Assembly (NCBI RefSeq): GCF_042678485.1
Contig: NZ_JBHTKR010000007.1
Coordinates: 62,001 to 126,000, forward strand
Reading direction: 5' to 3'
DNA: 64,000 nucleotides
DNA from: Seohaeicola saemankumensis
GTDB taxonomy: Bacteria > Pseudomonadota > Alphaproteobacteria > Rhodobacterales > Rhodobacteraceae
Shown: in pieces, positions 8,597 through 16,580 of the stretch
Numbering within the stretch: the stretch's first letter is position 1
Layout: each line of letters begins with the position of its first letter
The notes under the pieces: generated by a model
What the model was told of the DNA's origin: nothing
The model's database searches: none
Seen by the model: the letters and a program-made list of their open reading frames with translations, nothing else
Made by a program: the position numbers and the translations under genes

Positions 8597-9289
8597 TCAA
8601 AGGCCGGTGGCGACCCGGCGCACAGTTGCGACCCGATCGGCATTGGGCGGGTGGGTGCCCAGAAAACGGTCGCCCGGATCGGGGATACGGTTGAAGAATT
8701 CGGCCCCCCGTATCGGATCGAAGCCCGCGCGCATGGCGAGGGCGGTGCCCAGCGCATCCGCCTCAAGTTCGAATTCCTTGGAGTAGCTGCGCGCGCCGAC
8801 CGTGGCGCCCAACTCCTGCGCCGAGCGGACGGTGTTCACATCCGCCCCCGTCAATGTCGCGAGACCCGCAAAGATCACGGCGCCCGCGGCTGCGTTCTGG
8901 CGTTGGCGCGGAATATGTCCGGCGATATGATGGGCCGCCTCATGGGACATCACAAAGGCCAGTTCGTCGGCATTGCGCATGTCATCCAGCAGCGCCGCAG
9001 TAAAACCGATCACGGGCCTGCCGGCGCTGTCCAGCGTCTGGAAGGCATTTGGCGGCTGGCCGGGCCGCGTGTCCACGACGATCTGGAAATCGCAATTTCC
9101 ACGCGGAAGCTGGCGGCGGCATTCCTGTTCGGCCACCGGCTTGACGCGATCCACCACTGCCGCGAAGCTGCGCGCCGCCCCCTGTTGCGCCGGCGGCGCA
9201 GACGCGACGGGTCTTTGGACCTGTGGCATCTCGACCGGGCTGACACAGCCGGCCAGACCCATCATTGCCGTCAGAACGAACCAGCGCAT
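8597..9289 (-). CDS. M48-family metallopeptidase lipoprotein
   Basis: 230-residue protein with a lipoprotein signal (LTAMMGLAGC, lipobox LAGC) and the zinc protease motif HEAAHH (HExxH) followed downstream by ELEADALG, the usual third-ligand Glu region of M48 (BepA/LoiP-like) enzymes. It should be anchored in the periplasm and act in envelope protein quality control. The start at 9289 is preceded by GAGGGAGATCGCG. It lies upstream of the DUF6455 operon on the same strand, but the FNR box between them suggests separate control. Confidence 0.85.
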   Translation of the reverse strand: MRWFVLTAMMGLAGCVSPVEMPQVQRPVASAPPAQQGAARSFAAVVDRVKPVAEQECRRQLPRGNCDFQIVVDTRPGQPPNAFQTLDSAGRPVIGFTAALLDDMRNADELAFVMSHEAAHHIAGHIPRQRQNAAAGAVIFAGLATLTGADVNTVRSAQELGATVGARSYSKEFELEADALGTALAMRAGFDPIRGAEFFNRIPDPGDRFLGTHPPNADRVATVRRVATGL

Positions 9290-9448
9290 CGCGATCTCCC
9301 TCGGAACCATCTCGCTATCATCATTAGCAGCCCGGTGATCCTGCGCCAGCCCTGCTCACGCGCAGTTGACGGCGAAACGGCGCAAAGCAGCCGATAAAGG
9401 CGTGAAGGCCGGGCTTGCATTGGCCACGGCACGGCGTAAGCTGATCCC

Positions 9449-9685
9449 ATGTTTACCATCGAACACGAATTCGACGCGACGGTGATCACCCTTGTCGACG
9501 AGGGCGAAAGCCATCTTCTGGAAGATGTGATCGTCAATGCCTTCGAGGATTGCGTGACCATCGAACAGTTCGACACCCGGCTTGAGCGGACAGAGAAAAT
9601 CACGCTCTCGATGACCCAGCTGCGCGACCTTGCCGCGGCGCTGAACCTGCCCGAAGGCGTGTATTACCTGCGCCCCGCCGACTAG
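9449..9685 (+). CDS. conserved small protein of unknown function
   Basis: A 78-residue acidic protein (DEGESHLLEDVIVNAFEDCV, LPEGVYYLRPAD) with no signal peptide or membrane segment. The even codon use and compact folded look suggest a real gene; the family is not recognised. It is divergent from the M48 gene and followed by an inverted repeat and the deacetylase-like gene. No function can be proposed. Confidence 0.6.
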   Translation: MFTIEHEFDATVITLVDEGESHLLEDVIVNAFEDCVTIEQFDTRLERTEKITLSMTQLRDLAAALNLPEGVYYLRPAD

Positions 9686-9716
9686 GCCGCAGGGCTGCGG
9701 TCAGGCAGACCCCCGG

Positions 9717-9836
9717 TTCTTCTTGCCGCAAATATCCCCGCCGGAGGCATCTGCCCCGTCGTCCCTCGCCCGGCAGCATGCGGGATCACACAGATGGACT
9801 TTCCGCCTCCGGCGGGGATATTTGTCGCAAGAAGAA
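9717..9836. repeat. imperfect 31 bp inverted repeat, TTCTTCTTGC-N-ATATCCCC family
   Basis: Arms 9717-9747 and 9806-9836 are inverted copies differing at 2 of 31 positions, with 58 bp between. The core TTCTTCTTGC..AAATATCCCC recurs singly at 54282-54305 and 58416-58445 in this window. Each copy lies at a gene end, as with small dispersed terminator-like repeats. Confidence 0.75.
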
Positions 9837-9849
9837 ACGGGTGGAGCGC

Positions 9850-10974
9850 ATGATGGCGACGGGATTTTTCTGGGACGAGAGGTGTTTCTGGCATGCGGGC
9901 GGCAATTACGCGCTGACACTGCCACTGGGCGGGCTGGTACAGCCCCTTGCGGCAGGCGGCCTGCCGGAAAATCCCGAAACCAAGCGGCGGCTGAAGAACC
10001 TTCTGGATGTGACCGGGCTGAGCGAGGCGCTGGACATGCGCCGCGCCGCGCCCGCAAGCTGGGAGGATCTGGCCCGCGTCCATCCAGACGGTTTCCTGCG
10101 CCGGTTCAAGGAGCTTTCCGATCAGGGTGGGGGTGAGCTGGGTCTGCGGACACCTTTTGCCAGGGGCGGATTCGAGATCGCGGCGCTGTCGGCCGGCCTT
10201 GCAAAGGCGGCGCTGCTGGCGGTCTGGCGGGGCGAATGCGACAATGCCTATGCGCTGTCGCGCCCGCCCGGTCACCATTGCCTGCCCGACTGGCCAAACG
10301 GCTTTTGCCTGCTGAACAATATCGCCATCGCCATCGGTGCGGCGCGGGCCGCAGGCCATGGCGGGCGTATCGCCGTGATCGACTGGGACGTGCATCACGG
10401 TAACGGAACCGAGGCGATTTTTCTTGATCGCGCGGATGTTCTGACCATCAGCCTGCACCAGGATCGCAATTATCCGACCGACACCGGCTTCATCGAAGAG
10501 CGTGGCCGTGGCGCCGGATCGGGTTTCAACATGAACATTCCCCTGCCGCCCGGCGCCGGTCATGTCAGTTATCTGCAGGCGATGGAGCGGATCGTGCTGC
10601 CCGCCCTGGATCAGTACCAGCCCGACATGATCATCGTCGCCTGCGGCTATGATGCGGGATGTTTCGATCCGCTGGCGCGGATGCTGGCCACGGCCGAGAC
10701 CTTCGGCGTGATGACCCGGCAGGTCATGGCGGCCGCCGACAGGCTTTGCGGCGGGCGCCTGGTGATGGTGCATGAGGGTGGTTATTCCGAGGCCTATGTC
10801 CCCTTCTGCGGCCATGCGGTGATCCAGGAAATGGCGCGTAGCGCGATTGCAGCCCCCGATCCGATGGCCGCGATCGTGGCGGCGCGGCAACCCTCGGCGC
10901 GCATGGATGACTTTGTCGGCACCTTGATTGCCGAGATGGCGGAAACCCTGCTGCCGCTGCCCCCCGCGCCTTGA
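9850..10974 (+). CDS. class II histone deacetylase-like hydrolase
   Basis: 374-residue zinc amidohydrolase of the HDAC/acetylpolyamine amidohydrolase family. Catalytic signatures are present: RPPGHHCLPD (paired His), DWDVHHGNGT (metal Asp and His) and ACGYDAGCFDP (second metal Asp). Bacterial members deacetylate polyamines, acetoin-related or unknown amides; the bacterial substrate here cannot be told. Start at 9850 follows GTGGAGCGC; the next codon is also ATG (9853). It begins right after the inverted repeat and is followed by a nitroreductase on the same strand. Confidence 0.87.
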   Translation: MMATGFFWDERCFWHAGGNYALTLPLGGLVQPLAAGGLPENPETKRRLKNLLDVTGLSEALDMRRAAPASWEDLARVHPDGFLRRFKELSDQGGGELGLRTPFARGGFEIAALSAGLAKAALLAVWRGECDNAYALSRPPGHHCLPDWPNGFCLLNNIAIAIGAARAAGHGGRIAVIDWDVHHGNGTEAIFLDRADVLTISLHQDRNYPTDTGFIEERGRGAGSGFNMNIPLPPGAGHVSYLQAMERIVLPALDQYQPDMIIVACGYDAGCFDPLARMLATAETFGVMTRQVMAAADRLCGGRLVMVHEGGYSEAYVPFCGHAVIQEMARSAIAAPDPMAAIVAARQPSARMDDFVGTLIAEMAETLLPLPPAP

Positions 10975-11036
10975 CCCCGCGGCGGCGAGGCACGACATAG
11001 GGCACAACCATGACAGACCGGAGCAAAGGACGCCTC

Positions 11037-11615
11037 ATGCCTGACCCCAATCCCGCCGCGATGGAGTTCCTGCTGACCCGCCGGTCACGCCCCGCCAAGA
11101 CCCTGGGCCTGCCGGTTCCCGACCGCGCGGAACTGATGCGGATCCTGACCGCCGCCAGCCGCAGCCCCGACCACGGCAAGCTGGAACCCTGGCGCTTTGT
11201 CGTGCTGCAGGGTGCGGCATTGCGGCGGCTGGGGGAACATGCCCGCGCCCGCGCCACAGCGTTGGGCCTTGAGGCGGAACAGGCCGACAAGGGCGCGCAG
11301 CAATTCGAGACCGGCCAGCTGGCCATTGCCGTGATCGAGGTGCACAAGGCGTCGGACAAGATCCCGGCGCTGGAACAGACCTATGCCGTCGGCGGCGTTT
11401 GCCTGGCCCTTCTGAACGCGGCGCTGGCCAGCGGCTGGGGCGCCAACTGGCTGTCTGGCTGGCCCAGCCATGACCGTGGGTTCATGAGCGCAGCGCTTGA
11501 GCTTGACGCGCATGAGCGGATCGCAGGCTTCATCCATATCGGCACGGAAACCAGCGCGCCACCCGACCGCCCGCGGCCCGACCTGGACCGGATCGTGACC
11601 TGGCAGGACAGCTGA
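11037..11615 (+). CDS. nitroreductase-family flavoprotein (YdjA-like)
   Basis: 192-residue FMN-dependent oxidoreductase with the typical N-terminal LLTRRSRPAKTL and SRSPDHGKLEPWRFVVL FMN-binding segments and the later WGANWLSGW helix. Short, YdjA-type nitroreductases use NAD(P)H to reduce nitro compounds or quinones; the physiological substrate is unknown. AAAGGACGCCTC precedes the ATG at 11037. The next gene starts 2 bp after the stop, so the two are co-transcribed. Confidence 0.85.
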   Translation: MPDPNPAAMEFLLTRRSRPAKTLGLPVPDRAELMRILTAASRSPDHGKLEPWRFVVLQGAALRRLGEHARARATALGLEAEQADKGAQQFETGQLAIAVIEVHKASDKIPALEQTYAVGGVCLALLNAALASGWGANWLSGWPSHDRGFMSAALELDAHERIAGFIHIGTETSAPPDRPRPDLDRIVTWQDS

Positions 11616-11616
11616 G

Positions 11617-12342
11617 ATGTCAGCCGCCCTTGTGCTGACATCCTTTTTGAAAGCGCTGGGCCAACTGGGCGACCGGCGGCTGTCGCGGGTGCTATGGCTG
11701 GGGATCGGGTTGGCGCTGCTGCTGCTGGCCCTGGCCGCGGCCGGGGTGCAGGCGCTGTTGCTGTGGTGGGCTGGCGATGGCGTGACGCTGCCGCTTGTTG
11801 GCGAGGTTCAATGGATCGCCACCCTGGCGGGATGGTCGGGCCCCGTGGCGATGCTGCTGTTGTCGGTCGTCTTGATGGTGCCTGTCGCCTCGGCCATTTC
11901 GGGGCTGTTCCTGGACCGGGTGGCCGATGCGGTCGAGGCGCGGCATTACCCGCAGGCGGGACAGGCGCGCGCCGTACCGCTGCTTGAGGCGCTGCGCGAT
12001 TCTCTGGGGTTTCTGGGCGTGATGATCCTGGCCAACCTGGTGGCGCTGATCCTTTATCTGGTCTTCTCGCCCGTGGCGCTTTTCATTTTCTGGGGGTTGA
12101 ACGGCTTTCTGCTGGGGCGGGAATATTTCACGCTTGTCGCCATCAGGCACCTGGGCCGGTCCGAGGCTGCCCGCATGCGCAAGCAACATGCGGGCGTTGT
12201 CTGGCTGGCGGGTGTGCTGATGGCGATGCCGCTGTCGATTCCCCTTGTGAACCTGGCGATCCCGGTTCTGGGGGCCGCCACTTTCACGCATCTGTTCCAC
12301 GGGCTGCGCGCCCGTGTGGGGCCAGGTTCCGCGACAGGCTGA
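11617..12342 (+). CDS. EI24/CysZ-like membrane protein
   Basis: 241-residue inner membrane protein with about four to six helices and the pattern of the EI24 (CysZ-like) family (VASAISGLFLDRVADAVEAR, FWGLNGFLLGREYFTLVAIR). CysZ in E. coli takes up sulfate; alphaproteobacterial EI24 proteins are mostly uncharacterised and sulfate transport should not be assumed. It follows the nitroreductase by 1 bp and ends convergent with DUF1467. Confidence 0.78.
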   Translation: MSAALVLTSFLKALGQLGDRRLSRVLWLGIGLALLLLALAAAGVQALLLWWAGDGVTLPLVGEVQWIATLAGWSGPVAMLLLSVVLMVPVASAISGLFLDRVADAVEARHYPQAGQARAVPLLEALRDSLGFLGVMILANLVALILYLVFSPVALFIFWGLNGFLLGREYFTLVAIRHLGRSEAARMRKQHAGVVWLAGVLMAMPLSIPLVNLAIPVLGAATFTHLFHGLRARVGPGSATG

Positions 12343-12361
12343 AACCTGGCGCCGCGCGCGT

Positions 12362-12637
12362 TCAGGACCGCGGGCCCATGCGCTCGAACCAATCGATATC
12401 CCTGACGGTCAGCGTGCCCGAAATGATCAGATAGGCGATGATGGCCCATAGCAGGGCCGCGACGGCGGTGGTGATCCATGCCTTCTTGCGCAGTTGATGA
12501 TCATGGGGCGCGCCCGCATGGGTGCCGGGAACGATCTGGCCGACATCGCCCTGCGTCTTCAGCCGGATCGGAATCACGACAAGGAAGGTCAGGAACCACA
12601 GGACCGCATAGAGAACCAGGGCAGAGGTGACAGCCAT
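12362..12637 (-). CDS. DUF1467 small membrane protein
   Basis: 91-residue protein with two hydrophobic helices separated by a polar loop (LYAVLWFLTFLVVIPIRLKT, TTAVAALLWAIIAYLIISGT). This is the DUF1467 layout, found in alphaproteobacteria next to methylmalonyl-CoA epimerase as here. Its ATG overlaps the stop of that gene (TGATG), so translation is coupled. Function unknown. Confidence 0.8.
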   Translation of the reverse strand: MAVTSALVLYAVLWFLTFLVVIPIRLKTQGDVGQIVPGTHAGAPHDHQLRKKAWITTAVAALLWAIIAYLIISGTLTVRDIDWFERMGPRS

Positions 12638-13041
12638 CAGACCTGCTCCAGCTCGACAAGGCAGCCGTTGAAATCCTTGGGATGCAGAAACAGCACCGGC
12701 TTGCCATGGGCACCGATCTTCGGCTCTCCGGTTCCCAGAACGCGCGCGCCGGTGGCTTGCAGATGATCGCGCGCCGCGATGATGTCATCGACCTCATAGC
12801 AGATATGGTGAATGCCGCCTGCCGGGTTCTTTTCCAGAAACCCCCTGATCGGACTGTCATCCCCCAGAGGGAAGAGCAATTCGATCTTGGTGTTCGGCAA
12901 TTCGATGAAGATGACGGTCACGCCATGATCGGGTTCGTCCTGCGGTGCGCCGACCTTGGCGCCCAGCGCATCGCGATATTGTGCCGCGGCGGCGGCAAGG
13001 TCCGGCACGGCGATGGCGACATGATTGAGACGTCCGATCAT
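12637..13041 (-). CDS. mce: methylmalonyl-CoA epimerase
   Basis: 134-residue glyoxalase/VOC-fold enzyme (LNHVAIAVPDL at the start, GGIHHICYEVDDI, FLHPKDFNGCLVELEQ at the end) that interconverts (2R)- and (2S)-methylmalonyl-CoA using bound divalent metal. In Rhodobacterales it serves propionyl-CoA use and the ethylmalonyl-CoA route of acetate assimilation. The ATG at 13041 is preceded by AGGAGCTTGCCC. It heads a two-gene operon with DUF1467. Confidence 0.92.
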   Translation of the reverse strand: MIGRLNHVAIAVPDLAAAAAQYRDALGAKVGAPQDEPDHGVTVIFIELPNTKIELLFPLGDDSPIRGFLEKNPAGGIHHICYEVDDIIAARDHLQATGARVLGTGEPKIGAHGKPVLFLHPKDFNGCLVELEQV

Positions 13042-13158
13042 GGGCAAGCTCCTGTTTCTGCGGCGGGTGTCGGGCCGGTTATGGGGTGCGGGGGCGATTT
13101 AGGCAAGATGAACCGGGGGCGGCATCCGCGCGCAGGGGGCAGCGTTAACCCCAAATTA

Positions 13159-13171
13159 GGGATGTCATCCC
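13159..13171. promoter_or_regulatory. palindrome between mce and the response regulator gene
   Basis: GGGATGTCATCCC is a perfect 6+1+6 palindrome 100 bp upstream of the response regulator start, next to an A/T-rich GTTAACCCCAAATTA segment. It could be an operator for either divergent gene; there is no family match. Confidence 0.35.
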
Positions 13172-13270
13172 AATCTTGATGGGGAATGGCCCTGGCTGCC
13201 GCGCTTACAGAATCATCGGCCACATGCCGTGCGACCGACATGACACCCGTTTTCACAGAAGGATGCCCCA

Positions 13271-13987
13271 ATGGATGACCGCGACCCCTTTGCCCCGCTG
13301 CGTTTTCCCTCTGCCGCGCGCCCGCTTCTGGGTCTGACGGTCTTGCTGGTCGAAGACAGCCGCTTCGCGTCCGAGGCGATGCGCCTGCTCTGCATGCGTT
13401 CGGGTGCCCGGATCCGGCGTGCAGATTGCCTGCGCTCGGCGCGGCGGCATTTGCAGGTCTACAGACCGTCGGTTCTGATCGTGGATGTCGGCCTGCCGGA
13501 CGGGTCCGGCGCGGAACTGATCGCGGAAGCCGCGCAGACGATCCCCAGGATCGGCCTGATCATGGGGATCAGCGGCAACGATCAATCGCGCGATGCCTGC
13601 CTGGCTGCTGGCGCTGACGGTTTTCTTGAAAAGCCGCTGCGATCCATCGCGTTCTTCCAGGAGCTGATCCTGAGCCATCTGCCGCAGGATCATCAGCCAC
13701 CCACGCCGCGCGTTCTGCATGACGAGACGATCAGCCCCGACACGACAGCCTATCGCGACGATATCGCCCATGTGGCCCATCTGCTGTCAGCGGCAGAGGA
13801 TGACAGTGTTCTGGATTATGTCACGCAATTCCTTGAAGGGGTCGCCGTTTTGGCCGGGGACACCCCCCTGCGCGCGGCCAACCAATCCGTGGTGGCGGCC
13901 CGTGCGGCGGGGCAGCCGCTGCGATCTGACCTGGCGCATCTGGCCGGGCTGTTGCAGGACAGGATCGCCGACCGCGTCGCTATCTGA
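13271..13987 (+). CDS. response regulator with receiver domain and no known output domain
   Basis: 238-residue protein. Residues about 22-135 form a CheY-like receiver with the acidic pocket (LLVEDS), the phosphorylated Asp in LIVDVGLPDG and the conserved Lys in FLEKPL. The remaining 100 residues are helical and match no output domain I recognise; they may be a phosphotransfer-like or dimerising segment. AGAAGGATGCCCCA precedes the start. No histidine kinase gene lies nearby, so it is an orphan. Confidence 0.8.
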   Translation: MDDRDPFAPLRFPSAARPLLGLTVLLVEDSRFASEAMRLLCMRSGARIRRADCLRSARRHLQVYRPSVLIVDVGLPDGSGAELIAEAAQTIPRIGLIMGISGNDQSRDACLAAGADGFLEKPLRSIAFFQELILSHLPQDHQPPTPRVLHDETISPDTTAYRDDIAHVAHLLSAAEDDSVLDYVTQFLEGVAVLAGDTPLRAANQSVVAARAAGQPLRSDLAHLAGLLQDRIADRVAI

Positions 13988-14037
13988 CAGGATGCGCGCG
14001 CAGCGCCGCTTGTGAAATCATGTCCAAAAACGCATAT

Positions 14038-14060
14038 GGGGCGACATAAAGTCGCCCCTT
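14038..14060. terminator. bidirectional terminator between response regulator and aspS
   Basis: GGGGCGAC-ATAAA-GTCGCCCC is a perfect 8 bp stem followed by TTAATT on the plus strand and, after a short gap, TTTTT on the minus strand. It separates convergent genes. Confidence 0.75.
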
Positions 14061-14095
14061 AATTGCAATTTATCAACCTAAACTCTGCCGGAGGG

Positions 14096-15889
14096 TTATT
14101 TCTGATCCTGCGGGATGACGCGCAGGTTCAGCTCCATCAATTGCTGGGCCAAGGGCTCGCTGGGGGCGCCCATCATCAGATCTTCGGCGCGCTGGTTCAT
14201 CGGGAAGAGGATCACCTCGCGGATGTTTGCCTCATCCGCCAGCAGCATCACGATCCGGTCGATGCCCGCCGCACAGCCACCATGGGGCGGGGCGCCATAC
14301 TGGAAGGCGTTGACCATGCCGCCAAAGCGCTTTTCAACCTCGTCCTTGCCGTAGCCTGCGATCTCGAATGCCTTGAACATGATCTCGGGCTTGTGGTTGC
14401 GGATGGCACCCGACACCAGTTCATAGCCGTTGCAGGCCAGATCGTACTGATAGCCGCGCACCGCCAGCGGATCGCCCATCAGCGCCTCCATCCCGCCCTG
14501 CGGCATGGAAAACGGGTTGTGTTCAAAGTCGATCTTGCCGGTCTCGGCGTCCTGCTCGTAGATCGGGAAGTCCACGATCCAGGCAAAGGCGAAACGGTCC
14601 TTGTCGGTCAGGCCCAGTTCCTCGCCGATCACCGTGCGCGCCTTGCCAGCGACGGCTTCGAACTGCTTGGGCTTGCCGCCAAGGAAGAAGGCCGCGTCGC
14701 CCACGCCAAGGCCAAGCTGCTGGCGGATCGCCTCGGTCCGTTCGGGGCCGATGTTCTTGGCAAGGGGACCTGCGGCTTCCATGCCCGACCCATCCTCGGC
14801 CTGCCGCCAGAAGATATAGCCCATGCCGGGCAGACCCTCTTTCTGGGCAAAGGCGTTCATGCGGTCGCAGAACTTGCGGCTGCCGCCACCGGGGGCGGGA
14901 ATGGCGCGGATCTGGGTGCCGTCCTGTTCCAGCAGCTTTGCGAAGATGGCGAAACCGGAGCCTGCGAAATGCTCGGACACGACCTGCATCTTGATGGGGT
15001 TGCGAAGGTCGGGCTTGTCGGTGCCATACCAGAGGGCTGAATCCTTGTAGGAGATCTGCGGCCAGGCCTCAGGCGCATCGACGCGGCGACCACCGCCGAA
15101 CTCGGCGAACACACCGGCGATCACGGGCGAGATCGTGTCGAACACATCCTGCTGGGTGACGAAGGACATTTCCATGTCCAGCTGGTAGAAATCCGTGGGG
15201 CTGCGGTCCGCGCGCGGGTCTTCGTCGCGGAAGCAGGGCGCGATCTGGAAATACTTGTCGAAGCCCGACACCATCAGCAGCTGCTTGAACTGCTGCGGGG
15301 CCTGCGGCAGGGCATAGAACTTGCCCGGATGCAGGCGGCTGGGCACCAGGAAATCGCGCGCGCCTTCGGGGCTGGAGGCGGTGATGATCGGTGTCTGGTA
15401 TTCGCGAAACCCCTTGTCCCACATGCGCTTGCGCATCGAGGCGACCACATCCGAGCGCAGGGTCATGTTGCGCTGCATCGCTTCGCGGCGCAGATCAAGA
15501 AAGCGGTAACGCAGGCGGGTTTCTTCCGGATACTCCTGATCGCCGAAAACCATCAGGGGCAATTCCTTTGCCGCGCCCAGCACTTCGATATCGCGGATGA
15601 ACACCTCGATCTCGCCGGTGGGGATCTTGCTGTTCACAAGCGCGGCATCCCGCGCCTTCACTTCGCCGTCGATACGGATGCACCATTCGGAGCGCACCTT
15701 TTCGACCTGTGCGAACACCGGGCTGTCAGGGTCGCACAGAACCTGTGTCACGCCGTAGTGGTCACGCAGGTCGATGAACAGCAGCCCGCCATGGTCGCGC
15801 ACGCGGTGCACCCAACCGGAAAGGCGGACCGACTGGCCCACGTGAGAGATGTTCAGAGCGGCGCAGGTATGGCTGCGATAGGCGTGCAT
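14096..15889 (-). CDS. aspS: aspartyl-tRNA synthetase
   Basis: 597-residue class II synthetase charging tRNA-Asp (probably also tRNA-Asn in this group). N-terminal OB anticodon-binding domain (SGWVHRVRDHGGLLFIDLRD), class II motif 1 and 2 (FREYQTPIITASSPEGARDF, CFRDEDPRADR), bacterial GAD insert, and motif 3 with GIDRIVMLL near the C-terminus. Full length. AAGGGACCGCCCC precedes the ATG. It starts only 28 bp after the bchJ stop on the same strand, an unusual neighbour that may read through from the bch promoter. Confidence 0.96.
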   Translation of the reverse strand: MHAYRSHTCAALNISHVGQSVRLSGWVHRVRDHGGLLFIDLRDHYGVTQVLCDPDSPVFAQVEKVRSEWCIRIDGEVKARDAALVNSKIPTGEIEVFIRDIEVLGAAKELPLMVFGDQEYPEETRLRYRFLDLRREAMQRNMTLRSDVVASMRKRMWDKGFREYQTPIITASSPEGARDFLVPSRLHPGKFYALPQAPQQFKQLLMVSGFDKYFQIAPCFRDEDPRADRSPTDFYQLDMEMSFVTQQDVFDTISPVIAGVFAEFGGGRRVDAPEAWPQISYKDSALWYGTDKPDLRNPIKMQVVSEHFAGSGFAIFAKLLEQDGTQIRAIPAPGGGSRKFCDRMNAFAQKEGLPGMGYIFWRQAEDGSGMEAAGPLAKNIGPERTEAIRQQLGLGVGDAAFFLGGKPKQFEAVAGKARTVIGEELGLTDKDRFAFAWIVDFPIYEQDAETGKIDFEHNPFSMPQGGMEALMGDPLAVRGYQYDLACNGYELVSGAIRNHKPEIMFKAFEIAGYGKDEVEKRFGGMVNAFQYGAPPHGGCAAGIDRIVMLLADEANIREVILFPMNQRAEDLMMGAPSEPLAQQLMELNLRVIPQDQK

Positions 15890-15917
15890 GGGGCGGTCCC
15901 TTCAGGGTCAATCGGCG

Positions 15918-16577
15918 TCAATCGGTTGGCCGTGATACACCGCGCCCGCGCTTGGAAGTCAAGGGATCAGCCCGAAATGCCGTGTATCGGGATGCATCGT
16001 GATGCATCTCGAACCGGCAGGCGGTGTGGCCCATGGCGCAACACCGCGCTTCGGCACATGTCAGGGACGGGTGCACTAGGCGCTGGTAAAGCCGCGTGAA
16101 CACGCCCCGATGCCAGTCGCAGATCGGGTGATCCGCCACTTCGCCCCGCACCAGGGGGTTTGCGCGCAGGTCGAAGACCAGCGGGCTGATGACCACGAAC
16201 TGCCCCGATCCGGCGAAGGTCCAGGCATTGCGCGCGATCGCCTGCGACAGAAGACGTGCCGACAGCTTCCGGGGCAGCGCCTTCAGCAGGCCTTGCGCCG
16301 CGCGCGGAATACGGTGGGCCAGGATGTAATCGCCCGTCGCCAGCCCCGCCTGCCAGCCCAGGCCCGCCGCAAGATCAGGCCGGTCGCGCCGCAAGACCTG
16401 ATGCAGGCGCGCCACGGGCGCTTCGGGGATCATGCCTGACCCGTCGGGCAGCGCGTCAAGACCCGCGCCCTTGATCAGCCTGTGGCGCCAGTCGGCCCCG
16501 CCCGCACGGTCCAGCAAGGGCACCAGTTGCAGAACCGCATTTGGCCCTATCACCCCACGGCCCTGCCCCGCCTGCAT
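15918..16577 (-). CDS. bchJ: bacteriochlorophyll biosynthesis protein BchJ (V4R domain)
   Basis: 219-residue protein with a V4R (4-vinyl reductase-like) domain over most of its length: SGQFVVISPLVFDLRANPLV, a C-x6-C-C pattern in SLTCAEARCCAMGHTACRF. BchJ was once thought to reduce the 8-vinyl group of chlorophyllide precursors; later work favours a supporting role in bacteriochlorophyll synthesis, possibly substrate carriage to magnesium chelatase. It starts 3 bp after the bchE stop, so both are on one transcript controlled by the bchE promoter. aspS follows by 28 bp. Confidence 0.85.
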   Translation of the reverse strand: MQAGQGRGVIGPNAVLQLVPLLDRAGGADWRHRLIKGAGLDALPDGSGMIPEAPVARLHQVLRRDRPDLAAGLGWQAGLATGDYILAHRIPRAAQGLLKALPRKLSARLLSQAIARNAWTFAGSGQFVVISPLVFDLRANPLVRGEVADHPICDWHRGVFTRLYQRLVHPSLTCAEARCCAMGHTACRFEMHHDASRYTAFRADPLTSKRGRGVSRPTD

Positions 16578-16580
16578 GGC

